Source: an uncultured Luteitalea sp. | Lineage (GTDB): Bacteria > Acidobacteriota > Vicinamibacteria > Vicinamibacterales > Vicinamibacteraceae | Direction: 5' to 3' | Assembly (NCBI GenBank): GCA_934541105.1 | Contig: CAKTDA010000001.1 | Span: 744,001-808,000, forward strand | Length of the DNA: 64,000 nucleotides | Part shown: positions 7,493 to 15,497 of the stretch, piece by piece | Layout of the letters: each line of letters begins with the position of its first letter | Position numbering within the stretch: the stretch's first letter is position 1 | Made by a program: the position numbers and the translations under genes | Notes under the pieces: generated by a model | Told to the model about the DNA's origin: nothing | Database searches by the model: none | Seen by the model: only the letters and a program-made list of their open reading frames with translations

Positions 7493-8044
7493 CTAGAAGG
7501 CCTCGAGGATGGACGACACGGTGCGGCGCGCGACCGTGTCGGCAATGCGGTCGGCTGCCGAACGGTTCTGGCCGAGGAACGCCGAGGCGTCCATCGAGCC
7601 CGTGCCCGTCGTCAGGTCGTACTCGTCCACGATTTCGAGCGAGGGGTTCTCCCAGATCAACTTGTTGGCCTTGACGTCCCGGAACTCGATCTTCAGCTGC
7701 ACGCGGATGATGTAGCGTGTCGCCTGGTTGTTCTGGTCGAAGCCGCTCGGCTCGAGGCTGAGCCCCGACACCGTGCCGCTGAGGATTGCATCGGCTCCCT
7801 CGGTGACGGGCGTGACCTGGTAGCGGCCGCGGCCGACGAACTCGCTCCGCACCCGCTCCGTGAACTGCTGCTCGATGTCGTAGACCGACGTGTTGTTGGC
7901 GAACACGGGGATGCCAATGACGCGGATGTACGACGGCAGGAAGTTGCCGCGCCCGGCCAGCGTGTATCCGCAGGCGGCCTGCAGCGCGGCGGCAAGCGGC
8001 ATCATCGACAGCGCGAACGCCCGGCGCGACGTCACGCGCCTCAT
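7493..8044 (-). CDS. lptE: LPS-assembly lipoprotein LptE
   Basis: The plug protein of the outer-membrane LptD/E translocon, which inserts lipopolysaccharide. The 183 residues begin with a signal sequence ending A-L-Q-A-A-C-G-Y-T-L, a lipobox with the lipidated cysteine followed by the usual C-G-Y/F-x-L-x-G-x-G start of LptE. A mixed alpha/beta domain includes V-F-A-N-N-T and the acidic E-F-R-D-x-x-x-N-K-L-I-W-E-N. Its ATG overlaps the leuS stop (ATGA), so translation is coupled. LptD is not in the window. Confidence 0.85.
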   Translation of the reverse strand: MRRVTSRRAFALSMMPLAAALQAACGYTLAGRGNFLPSYIRVIGIPVFANNTSVYDIEQQFTERVRSEFVGRGRYQVTPVTEGADAILSGTVSGLSLEPSGFDQNNQATRYIIRVQLKIEFRDVKANKLIWENPSLEIVDEYDLTTGTGSMDASAFLGQNRSAADRIADTVARRTVSSILEAF

Positions 8045-10596
8045 TTCACCACCACGCTGACGAGACGACCGGCCGCCACGATCACCTTCACGATCGTCTT
8101 GCCGTCGGTGTGCGCCTTGACGTTGGGCTCGGCAAGCGCCGCAGCCTGCACGGCTTCGTCGCTGGAGCCGGCGGGCACGGTCACACGGCCACGCACCTTG
8201 CCGTTGACCTGCACCGGCAGCTCGATGGACTCGTCGCGCGCGACATCGGCGTCGCTCGACGGCCAGCCGGCCGCGCCAATACCGTCGCTGTGCCCCAGCA
8301 TCTCCCAGAGTTCCTCGGCCATGTGCGGCGTGAACGGCGAGAGCAGCCGGACGAGTGCCTCCACGGCCTCGCGCGCCGCGGCGAGCGTGCCCGCCGACGC
8401 ATCAGGAGCCGCGACGGCGTCGCTGTTGCCGGCGCGGCGGCCCGGCTTGAAGAGCGCGGTCGCGTCACCGAATGCATACAGCTCGTTCACGAGTTCCATG
8501 AGGCCCGAGATGGCCGTATTGAGGTGCACGCGCGGATACAGGTCGTCGGTGATCCGCGCCACGGTCTGGTGCGTCTTGCGCCGCAGGGCGCGCTCGACCG
8601 GCGAGAACTCCGCGACGTCCCCGATACCTGGAGCATTGGCGAGGATCGGCGCGAGCGGCTCGACGAACCGCCACACGCGCGTGAGGAAGCGGTAGCTGCC
8701 CTCGAGCCCCGTATCGGTCCACTCGACTTCCTTCTCGGGCGGCGCGACGAACATCACGTACAGCCGCAGCGCGTCGGCGCCGAACTTCGCGATCATCTCG
8801 TCCGGATCGACGACGTTGCCCTTGGACTTGGACATGACCTGTCCGTCCTTGAGCACCATGCCCTGCGTGAGCAGCCGCGCGAACGGCTCGTCGTGCGCGA
8901 CCATGCCGAGATCGCGGAACACCCGGGCGAAGAAGCGCGAGTAGATCAGGTGCAGGATCGCGTGCTCGACGCCGCCGCTGTAGAAGTCCACGGGCGCCCA
9001 GTAGTTGCACTTCGCAGGGTCGAACGCCTGCGCGTCGTTCTTCGCGTCGGTGAACCGGTAGAAGTACCAGGACGAGTCGAAGAACGTGTCCATCGTGTCG
9101 GTCTCGCGCCGCGCGGCACCGCCGCACCTGGGGCACGAGACGTTGACGAACTCGGGAACCTGCGCGAGCGGCGACTCGCCCTTGCCGCTGAACTCGACGA
9201 TCTTCGGCAGCTCGACGGGCAGCTGGTCGTCCGGCACTGGCACCACCCCGCACGAGGGGCAGTGAATCATCGGGATCGGCGTGCCCCAGTAGCGCTGGCG
9301 CGAGACGCCCCAGTCCTTCAGCCGGTACTGGATGGTGCGGCGCCCGATCGCACGCGCCTCGGCCGACTCGGCCATCCGCTGCCACGCCTCGGCCGTCGCC
9401 AGGCCGCTGAACTCGCCGGAGTTCACGCTCTCGCCGTGCTCGGTGAACGCCTCGGCCATCGTCGCCCCGACTGCGGCGTCGCCATCGGCAGGCTTCACGA
9501 CGACCTGCACGGGCAGGCCGTACGTGCGTGCGAACTCGAAGTCGCGCTGGTCGTGCGCCGGGACGGCCATGATCGCGCCCGTCCCGTAGCCGCCGAGCAC
9601 GAAGTTTGCAACCCACACGGGCACTGACTCGCCGGTGAAGGGATTGATCGCGCGTCGTCCCGTGTCGAAGCCTTCCTTCTCGACCTCTCCCGACATCCGC
9701 CCGAGGCGATCCTGCTTGCGGAAGCGTTCGGCCTGCCGGCGGAACGCATCGGGATTCGGCGATTCGCTGGCGAAGCGCTCGACGAGCTCGTGCTCCGGAG
9801 CGATCAACACGAACGTCGCGCCGAAGATCGTGTCGATGCGGGTCGTGAAGATCTCGATGCCGTCGGTCGTGGCGCGGTCCTGGTCGTCGGCAATCGGGAA
9901 CGTCGCCTGCACGCCCTCCGACTTCCCGATCCAGTTGCGCTGCATCGTCAGCACCTTCTCCGGCCAGTCGGGCAGGTTGTTGGTGCCCTCGAGCAGTTCC
10001 TCCGCGTAGTGCGTGATGCGCAGGAACCACTGTTCGAGCTCACGCGAGGTGACGTGCGTGCCGCAGCGCCAGCAGGCGCCGTCGATCACCTGCTCGTTGG
10101 CGAGCACGGTGAGGCAGCTGGGGCACCAGTTCACCGTGGAGCGCCGGCGGTACGCCAGGTCGCGCTCGAACATGCGGATGAACAGCCACTGGTTCCAGCG
10201 GTAGTAGTCGGGCAGGCAGGTCGCGAGCTCACGACCCCATGCGTACGAGATGCCGAGGCGCTGGAGCTGCCCCTTCATGTACCTGATGTTGTCGAGGGTC
10301 CACTGCTCGGGGTGCAGGTTGTTCTTGATGGCGGCGTTCTCGGCCGGCAGGCCGAAGGCGTCCCATCCGAACGGGTGCAGCACGTTGGCGCCCTGCATCC
10401 GCTTCAGCCGGGCGACCACGTCCCCGATCATGTAGTTGCGGACGTGTCCGACGTGGGCGCGCCCCGAGGGGTACGCGAACATCTCGAGGCAGTAGAACGA
10501 CGGCCGCGACGGGTCTTCGGTGACTTCGAAGGCCCCTGTCTCGGTCCAGCGTGCCTGCCACTTCGTTTCGATGGTTTGCGGGGAATAATCGGCCAC
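8041..10596 (-). CDS. leuS: Leucyl-tRNA synthetase
   Basis: An 851-residue class Ia synthetase with CP1 editing domain. HIGH-type motif: P-S-G-R-A-H-V-G-H-V-R-N-Y near residue 50. The KMSKS loop is present as V-M-S-K-S-K-G-N-V. Zinc-binding cysteine pairs occur at C-P-S-C...C-W-R-C and C-P-S-C...C-P-R-C. The start is the GTG at 10596 giving V-A-D-Y-S-P-Q-T-I-E-T-K-W-Q; the frame remains open upstream but is unrelated sequence. It is the first gene of leuS-lptE-holA and is divergent from the GH2 gene. Confidence 0.96.
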   Translation of the reverse strand: MADYSPQTIETKWQARWTETGAFEVTEDPSRPSFYCLEMFAYPSGRAHVGHVRNYMIGDVVARLKRMQGANVLHPFGWDAFGLPAENAAIKNNLHPEQWTLDNIRYMKGQLQRLGISYAWGRELATCLPDYYRWNQWLFIRMFERDLAYRRRSTVNWCPSCLTVLANEQVIDGACWRCGTHVTSRELEQWFLRITHYAEELLEGTNNLPDWPEKVLTMQRNWIGKSEGVQATFPIADDQDRATTDGIEIFTTRIDTIFGATFVLIAPEHELVERFASESPNPDAFRRQAERFRKQDRLGRMSGEVEKEGFDTGRRAINPFTGESVPVWVANFVLGGYGTGAIMAVPAHDQRDFEFARTYGLPVQVVVKPADGDAAVGATMAEAFTEHGESVNSGEFSGLATAEAWQRMAESAEARAIGRRTIQYRLKDWGVSRQRYWGTPIPMIHCPSCGVVPVPDDQLPVELPKIVEFSGKGESPLAQVPEFVNVSCPRCGGAARRETDTMDTFFDSSWYFYRFTDAKNDAQAFDPAKCNYWAPVDFYSGGVEHAILHLIYSRFFARVFRDLGMVAHDEPFARLLTQGMVLKDGQVMSKSKGNVVDPDEMIAKFGADALRLYVMFVAPPEKEVEWTDTGLEGSYRFLTRVWRFVEPLAPILANAPGIGDVAEFSPVERALRRKTHQTVARITDDLYPRVHLNTAISGLMELVNELYAFGDATALFKPGRRAGNSDAVAAPDASAGTLAAAREAVEALVRLLSPFTPHMAEELWEMLGHSDGIGAAGWPSSDADVARDESIELPVQVNGKVRGRVTVPAGSSDEAVQAAALAEPNVKAHTDGKTIVKVIVAAGRLVSVVVK

Positions 10597-10609
10597 GGCT
10601 CGAACGCTC

Positions 10610-10615
10610 AGTATA
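10610..10615 (-). promoter_or_regulatory. -10 hexamer TATACT of leuS
   Basis: TATACT ends 13 nt before the GTG start, so the leader would be only ~7 nt. No Shine-Dalgarno sequence fits in it. Confidence 0.45.
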
Positions 10616-10700
10616 CCGTTCCGGGTACCGGGGCCCCCGGGGTCGCAGGCGCCGGACGTGTCCGGCGACGAGGCCGCACCGCAGGGCACGCCCGCCGTGG

Positions 10701-10706
10701 TAGCGT
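10701..10706 (+). promoter_or_regulatory. -10-like hexamer TAGCGT, start-proximal (GH2 gene)
   Basis: TAGCGT ends 8 nt before the ATG at 10715 with no ribosome binding site between. It matches the TANNNT pattern seen before several other first genes here. Confidence 0.3.
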
Positions 10707-10714
10707 TTCGCGCC

Positions 10715-12538
10715 ATGCAGCTGTCTCGAGTCCTGTGTCTGGCCCTGGTGCTTGCCGGCACCCCGGCGCTTGCCGCCGCGCAGCCGGCCGCGTCCCTACC
10801 TCGTCCGGAGTTCCCGCAGCCGCAGTTCGAGCGCAAGGACTGGCTGAACCTGAACGGCCCCTGGCGCTTCGCCTTCGACGATGCGGGTGCGGGCCTGCGT
10901 GAGGCGTGGTACCGCGGCGAGCGGACGTTCGACCGCACGATTGTCGTCCCGTTCGCGTTCGAGAGCCCGAAGAGCGGCATCGGCGATCCCTCGTTCCACC
11001 CGGTCGTGTGGTACCAGCGCGACGTCACGGTGCCGGCCGCGTGGAAGGGTCGGCGGGTGCTGTTGAAGTTCGGCGCGGTGGACTACCACGCCATCGTGTG
11101 GCTGAACGGCCAGAAGGTCGGCGAGCACGAGGGCGGGAGCACGCCGTTCGCGTTCGACGTGACCGACCTGCTGCGCGAGGGCGCCAACGCGCTCGTCGTC
11201 CGCGCCGAGGACCCGCCGACCGACCGGTTCATCCCGCGCGGCAAGCAGTACTGGAAGGAGAAGTCCGAGGGCATCTTCTACACGCGCACGACGGGCATCT
11301 GGCAGACCGTGTGGCTCGAAGCCGTCGGCGACAGCTATCTCTCGCACGTCCGCATCACGCCGTCGATGGACGGCGCGGTCCGTTTCGACGGGCGCCTCGC
11401 CCGCGCGTCAGGTGACCTGGCGCTCCGCGCCGTCGTGAGCTTTGCCGGTGCCGAGGTCGCGCGCGGCGAGGCGAAGGCCGAAGGCGGGCGCGTCGCGCTG
11501 GGCCTCGGCGTGGCCGACCCGCGCCAGTGGAACGTCGGGCAGGGCAGGCTGTACGACGTCCGGCTCGAGCTCGTACGAGGCGGCACCGTCCTCGACACGG
11601 TGCACACGTACTACGGCTATCGTGAAGTCAGCGTGGACGGCCACGGCCTGCAGTTCAACGGCCGGCGCCTCTACCTGCGCATGGTGCTGGATCAGGGGTA
11701 CTGGCCGGAGTCGCTGCTCACGCCGCCATCGGACGAAGCCATCCAGTACGACATCAAGACCGCGATGGCGATGGGGTTCAACGGCGCGCGCAAGCACCAG
11801 AAGGTCGAGGACCCGCGCTTCCTCTACTGGGCCGACAAGCTCGGATACCTCGTGTCCGGCGAGATGGCCAACGCGTACCTCTACGAGGACGCGTACGTCG
11901 ATCGCTTCACGCGCGAGTGGCTCGAGGTGCTCGAGCGCGACATCAATCACCCGTCGATCGTGATGTGGATCCCGATCAACGAGAGCTGGGGCACGCCCAA
12001 CCTCCGCGATCGCCGCCAGCAGGCCCACCTCAAGGCCAACTACTGGCTCACGAAGTCGATCGACGGCTCGCGCCTCGTGATCGAGAACGACGGCTGGGAG
12101 CACGTGGACACGACCGACGTCTTCGGCATCCACGACTACGCCCGCACCGGCGAACTGCTCGCGAAGAAGTACGCCGCGCTCGCGAACCCGGACGCGCGCA
12201 TCCCCGACAACAGCCGTGCCGCGCTCGTGCCCGGCTACGAGTACAACGGCTCGCCCATCTTCCTGTCGGAGTTCGGCGGCATCGCGTACCGCGCGCCAGG
12301 CTCGCCCGTGCCCGAGGGCGCGTGGGGCTATTCGGGTGTCGAGAAGACGCCGCAGGACGCGCTCGCACGCCTGCGCGGGCTCTACGAGGCGATTGCGACC
12401 GTGCCACGCATCATCGGCGTCTGCTACACGCAGCTCACCGACGTCGAGCAGGAGATCAACGGCCTCCTCACCTACGACCGCAAGCCGAAGTTCGACGTCG
12501 AGGCCATCAAGGCCATCAACGATCTCCTCAGGCCGTGA
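10715..12538 (+). CDS. Secreted glycoside hydrolase family 2 enzyme
   Basis: A 607-residue exported beta-glycosidase of the GH2 clan (beta-galactosidase, beta-glucuronidase or beta-mannosidase type; the sugar cannot be told from sequence alone). The ATG at 10715 begins a clear signal peptide ending A-L-A-A-A-Q. Sugar-binding jelly-roll (~30-200, W-Y-Q-R-D-V-T-V-P), Ig-like sandwich (~200-300) and TIM barrel (~300-607) follow in order. The acid/base is ~E423 in P-I-N-E-S-W-G and the nucleophile is ~E519 in L-S-E-F-G-G. It is a single-gene unit and, with the CBM9-like protein, points to polysaccharide degradation outside the cytoplasm. It converges tail to tail with the HAAS gene. Confidence 0.9.
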   Translation: MQLSRVLCLALVLAGTPALAAAQPAASLPRPEFPQPQFERKDWLNLNGPWRFAFDDAGAGLREAWYRGERTFDRTIVVPFAFESPKSGIGDPSFHPVVWYQRDVTVPAAWKGRRVLLKFGAVDYHAIVWLNGQKVGEHEGGSTPFAFDVTDLLREGANALVVRAEDPPTDRFIPRGKQYWKEKSEGIFYTRTTGIWQTVWLEAVGDSYLSHVRITPSMDGAVRFDGRLARASGDLALRAVVSFAGAEVARGEAKAEGGRVALGLGVADPRQWNVGQGRLYDVRLELVRGGTVLDTVHTYYGYREVSVDGHGLQFNGRRLYLRMVLDQGYWPESLLTPPSDEAIQYDIKTAMAMGFNGARKHQKVEDPRFLYWADKLGYLVSGEMANAYLYEDAYVDRFTREWLEVLERDINHPSIVMWIPINESWGTPNLRDRRQQAHLKANYWLTKSIDGSRLVIENDGWEHVDTTDVFGIHDYARTGELLAKKYAALANPDARIPDNSRAALVPGYEYNGSPIFLSEFGGIAYRAPGSPVPEGAWGYSGVEKTPQDALARLRGLYEAIATVPRIIGVCYTQLTDVEQEINGLLTYDRKPKFDVEAIKAINDLLRP

Positions 12539-12541
12539 GGG

Positions 12542-13522
12542 TCATCGGACGGCACGCGCGAGATTGGTGAGGCGGTAGATCTTCCTGCCGATCCCGACAA
12601 GGGTGATCACGATCACCGACGCGAAGCCAATGCCGATCGCGACGTTCACCCACTCCACGAGGCCGGCGGCCGCCTGGCCGTCGGCACTCGACGCATCCGG
12701 CCCCGGCACCACCCAGCGACGCGCGGAGAGGATGCATGCCGCCACGAGGATCTGAGCGACGTCGAGCGCGAGATCGATCCGGATGCGCCGTGGGTTCGGG
12801 CCCGGCCAGACGAGCACGTGCGCGTCGATCATCAGGCGACACGCCGCGACGACAACGAGCGGAACGTACCAGGTGCTCCAGACCGGCGCGAATGCGAGCA
12901 TGCCGGCAAGCGGACCGAGCGCAAGCGTCGGTGACGTCGGCACGGCAAGCAGCCAGCCGAGCGCGAGCAGGCCGAAGACAACGTCCACGCCGGCCGTGAT
13001 GCGGGACGCACCCGGTTCGGGACGCCGCGGAGCCATCCAGTCCGGGAGGCGGCGCGGATCCCACTCGGCATCGAGCCGCGACCGCGACCCGGCCGCGTCG
13101 AGCAGGGCGAAGGCAATCGTGGTCCACGCAAAGACCATCAGCGCACGACCCGGGAATGCCCGGAACCCGTCGAGCAGGTGCGGCACCGACACCCCGCGCG
13201 AGATCGAGTCGAAAGCCGCCAGCAGGATCGAGACGCCAGCCGCGGCGGCGATCCCCAGCTTCAGCGCCAGCACGTAGATCGGGAAGAACGCAGGGCCGAT
13301 GAGCTGCTGCCGCTGCCGGTACCGCCCGGCGACGAGGGCCGGATGCCCGTGCCGGCGGAGGATGTCCGCGACCTCCGCCTCGGTGATCTCGCGGCCGAGC
13401 GCTGTCGTCCGATCGGCAATCGCCGCGGCAATCGCCGCGGAGACTTCACGCACGATGTCGTCCCGACCCTGCTGCGGCAGGAAGAACCGCACGGCGTCCA
13501 GGTAGCGCTCGACGAGGGCCAT
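12542..13522 (-). CDS. HAAS-domain integral membrane protein
   Basis: A 326-residue protein. Residues ~1-65 form the cytosolic helical HAAS signalling domain (V-E-R-Y-L-D-A-V-R-F-F-L-P then D-I-V-R-E-V...I-L-R-R-H-G-H-P-A-L-V-A-x-R-Y). About six transmembrane segments follow. The ATG at 13522 is chosen because the HAAS domain begins right after it. HAAS proteins are often paired with PadR regulators, but none is seen here. It is the last of a three-gene set with the small membrane protein and the deacetylase-like enzyme. Confidence 0.75.
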   Translation of the reverse strand: MALVERYLDAVRFFLPQQGRDDIVREVSAAIAAAIADRTTALGREITEAEVADILRRHGHPALVAGRYRQRQQLIGPAFFPIYVLALKLGIAAAAGVSILLAAFDSISRGVSVPHLLDGFRAFPGRALMVFAWTTIAFALLDAAGSRSRLDAEWDPRRLPDWMAPRRPEPGASRITAGVDVVFGLLALGWLLAVPTSPTLALGPLAGMLAFAPVWSTWYVPLVVVAACRLMIDAHVLVWPGPNPRRIRIDLALDVAQILVAACILSARRWVVPGPDASSADGQAAAGLVEWVNVAIGIGFASVIVITLVGIGRKIYRLTNLARAVR

Positions 13523-13527
13523 CGGCG

Positions 13528-13725
13528 CTAGCGCGCGCAGCCGCGGCGGCGCACCGACCACGCCGCCACCGACGCGGCAATGGCGCCGCCGACCACGCTC
13601 CAGGTGAGGATGTGAGCCACCCGCACGTTGTCGCTGCCGAGCCGCACCCAGTCCACGAGCGTCAGCAGCGCGCCGAGGCCCGCCGCGACCTGAAGGAACC
13701 GCCCCACCCAGAACTGCCAGATCAT
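13528..13725 (-). CDS. Small two-helix membrane protein
   Basis: A 65-residue protein with two hydrophobic segments (Q-V-A-A-G-L-G-A-L-L-T-L-V and I-L-T-W-S-V-V-G-G-A-I-A-A-S-V-A-A-W) and a basic end. The ATG at 13725 is supported by a strong AGGAGAGG-type ribosome binding site just upstream and by a 4-nt overlap (ATGA) with the stop of the deacetylase-like gene. No family recognised. It lies 5 nt ahead of the HAAS gene and may work with it. Confidence 0.65.
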   Translation of the reverse strand: MIWQFWVGRFLQVAAGLGALLTLVDWVRLGSDNVRVAHILTWSVVGGAIAASVAAWSVRRRGCAR

Positions 13726-14750
13726 GTCCTCTCCTCCGTGCCGACGAGGGGATGCCCCCTCAGCGCGGCCAGGGTGTCGCGCCCGCGCCGATCGGATCCA
13801 TCGGCATCGCGCCACGTCGAGTCACCGGCGACGTCGCTGGAGCACACATCGACGGTGGCATCGAGACACGCGCGCAATGCCCGCAGATCGTAGCCGCCCT
13901 CGCTGACAACGGCGAGACGCCCCGCGCACGTCGCCGCAGCGCGCGCCCGGATTGCCGAGAGCCACGCCCGGAACCCGGCCGTGGTCATCCGCTGCGACCC
14001 CAGGGGATCGTCGGCATGGCCGTCGAAGCCGGCAGACACGACCACGAGGTCCGGCGAGAACGCCTCGATGGCGGGATCGATGACCTCGTTCCACAGCAGC
14101 GCATGGTCGGCATCGGTCGCACCGGCCTCGAGCGGGCAGTTCAGTGTGTAGCCGACACCGGCCCCACTGCCCGTCTCCGTGGCGGCACCCGTACCCGGAT
14201 AGAACGGGAACTGGTGCGTGTTGATGACGAGCACCGTCGGGTCGGCATGGAACGCCCACTGCGTGCCGTTGCCGTGGTGGACGTCGATGTCGAGAATCGC
14301 GACCCGGGCGGCACCCGCGGCGCGTGCCGCCGCTGCGGCAATGGCGACGTTGGACAGCAGGCAGAACCCCATCGCCTGCGCGCGCTCCGCGTGGTGCCCG
14401 GGCGGCCGCACGAAGGCAAGGCCCGGTTCGCCCGTGGCCAGCGCGTGCAGCGCCGCCTCGCAGGCCGCGCCGGCGGCAAGTCGCGCGATCGCGCCGCTCT
14501 CGGGCGACGTGAACGTGTCGGCGTCGATTGCCGTCGCGCGACCGCTCCGGGCATCGAGGTCCGCCAGGTGACCGGCGTCGTGGATGCGGAGGATCTCCTC
14601 GTCGGTGGCCGCGCGGGGCTCGCGCACAGCCACGCCCCTGTCGGTCGCACGCAGCGCGGCTGCGCGCATGACGTCGGCGCGCTCCACGCACTCCGGGTGT
14701 CCGGCAGGCGTGAGGTGGTCGAGGAATCGCGGCGAGAAGTACAGCGGCAC
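13722..14750 (-). CDS. Histone deacetylase-like (HDAC/AcuC/AphA superfamily) deacetylase
   Basis: A 342-residue zinc-dependent deacylase of the arginase-deacetylase fold. Catalytic H119/H120 lie in R-P-P-G-H-H-A. Zinc ligands are ~D156 and H158 in D-I-D-V-H-H-G-N-G and ~D243 in S-A-G-F-D-G-H. The C-terminal V-S-E-G-G-Y-D-L is also present. Bacterial members act on acetyl-lysine in proteins or on acetylpolyamines; the substrate is not predictable. The GTG start at 14750 follows a TACCCT hexamer by 7 nt. It overlaps the small membrane gene by 4 nt. Confidence 0.88.
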   Translation of the reverse strand: MPLYFSPRFLDHLTPAGHPECVERADVMRAAALRATDRGVAVREPRAATDEEILRIHDAGHLADLDARSGRATAIDADTFTSPESGAIARLAAGAACEAALHALATGEPGLAFVRPPGHHAERAQAMGFCLLSNVAIAAAAARAAGAARVAILDIDVHHGNGTQWAFHADPTVLVINTHQFPFYPGTGAATETGSGAGVGYTLNCPLEAGATDADHALLWNEVIDPAIEAFSPDLVVVSAGFDGHADDPLGSQRMTTAGFRAWLSAIRARAAATCAGRLAVVSEGGYDLRALRACLDATVDVCSSDVAGDSTWRDADGSDRRGRDTLAALRGHPLVGTEERT

Positions 14751-14757
14751 GTCGTAC

Positions 14758-14763
14758 AGGGTA
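14758..14763 (-). promoter_or_regulatory. -10-like hexamer TACCCT, start-proximal (deacetylase gene)
   Basis: TACCCT ends 7 nt before the GTG start at 14750, again the leaderless geometry, inside a 57-nt gap after the acyltransferase gene. Confidence 0.35.
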
Positions 14764-14807
14764 AGCCACGGGCCGAGGTTCGGGGATCGCGGCCCCTGTG
14801 GGGCGCG

Positions 14808-15497
14808 CTACCGCGGCTGCTGTCCGAGCAGCGTGAACGCGCGGGCGTGCAGGCGGTGCAACTCGGTCTCGAGGTCGCGGCGCCGCTGTTCGATGACCGT
14901 GTCGTCCGCGTCGGGTGCCACGAAGAACGGCTCACCGACGGCAAGCGCGATGCGGGTGAACGGGCGTGGGATCTGCGTGCGGTCCCAGCTCCTGACGTGC
15001 CAGGCCGACGCCGCCTCGAGGTGAAACGGAAGGATGGGCTGACCCGTTGCCTTTGCCAGCCAGACGGCACCCGGCTGTGCGACACCGGCCGGCCCCCGCG
15101 GCCCGTCGAGCGTGAACGCCGTGGCGTGGCCCTGCTGCATCAGGCGCTTCATCTGCACGAGCGCCTTCACGCCGCCGCGCGAGGACGACCCGCGAGCGGC
15201 CCCGTAGCCGAATCGCGCGATGATGCGCGCAATCCACTCGCCGTCGAAGTTCTCGCTCGTGATGACGACAATGCCGCGATCGCGCCAGAAGATGAGACCC
15301 GGCAGGATGCGGCCGTGCCAGAACGCCATGATGGGCAGCTGCCCGGCGGCAATGATCCGATCCCAGGCGTCGGCACCTTCGGCCGTGTACCGCCACGTGC
15401 GCCCCAGTGCCGCAATCAGCGGCGCACCAGCGCCGGCGATGAGCGCAACCTGCCGGCGCCTCGACGCCGACTGCTCCCATGCCGGACGGTCGCTCAC
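14808..15497 (-). CDS. LPLAT/DUF374-type acyltransferase
   Basis: A 229-residue protein of the lysophospholipid acyltransferase superfamily, DUF374 branch. It has one hydrophobic N-terminal segment (A-G-A-G-A-P-L-I-A-A-L), then the core F-W-H-G-R-I-L-P in place of the usual H-x4-D context. T-L-D-G-P-R-G-P-A-G and P-I-L-P-F-H-L-E-A-A-S-A-W follow. Members acylate lipid A precursors or other lysolipids at the inner membrane. The GTG start overlaps the stop of the upstream Fe-S protein gene (GTGA), so the two are co-translated, though the functional link is unclear. Confidence 0.8.
   Translation of the reverse strand: MSDRPAWEQSASRRRQVALIAGAGAPLIAALGRTWRYTAEGADAWDRIIAAGQLPIMAFWHGRILPGLIFWRDRGIVVITSENFDGEWIARIIARFGYGAARGSSSRGGVKALVQMKRLMQQGHATAFTLDGPRGPAGVAQPGAVWLAKATGQPILPFHLEAASAWHVRSWDRTQIPRPFTRIALAVGEPFFVAPDADDTVIEQRRRDLETELHRLHARAFTLLGQQPR

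Noticed and set aside
10597..10714. T-box or other riboswitch upstream of leuS (and likewise alaS)
   Set aside because: The leaders are too short (under ~15 nt by the predicted promoters) and no T-box motif is visible.
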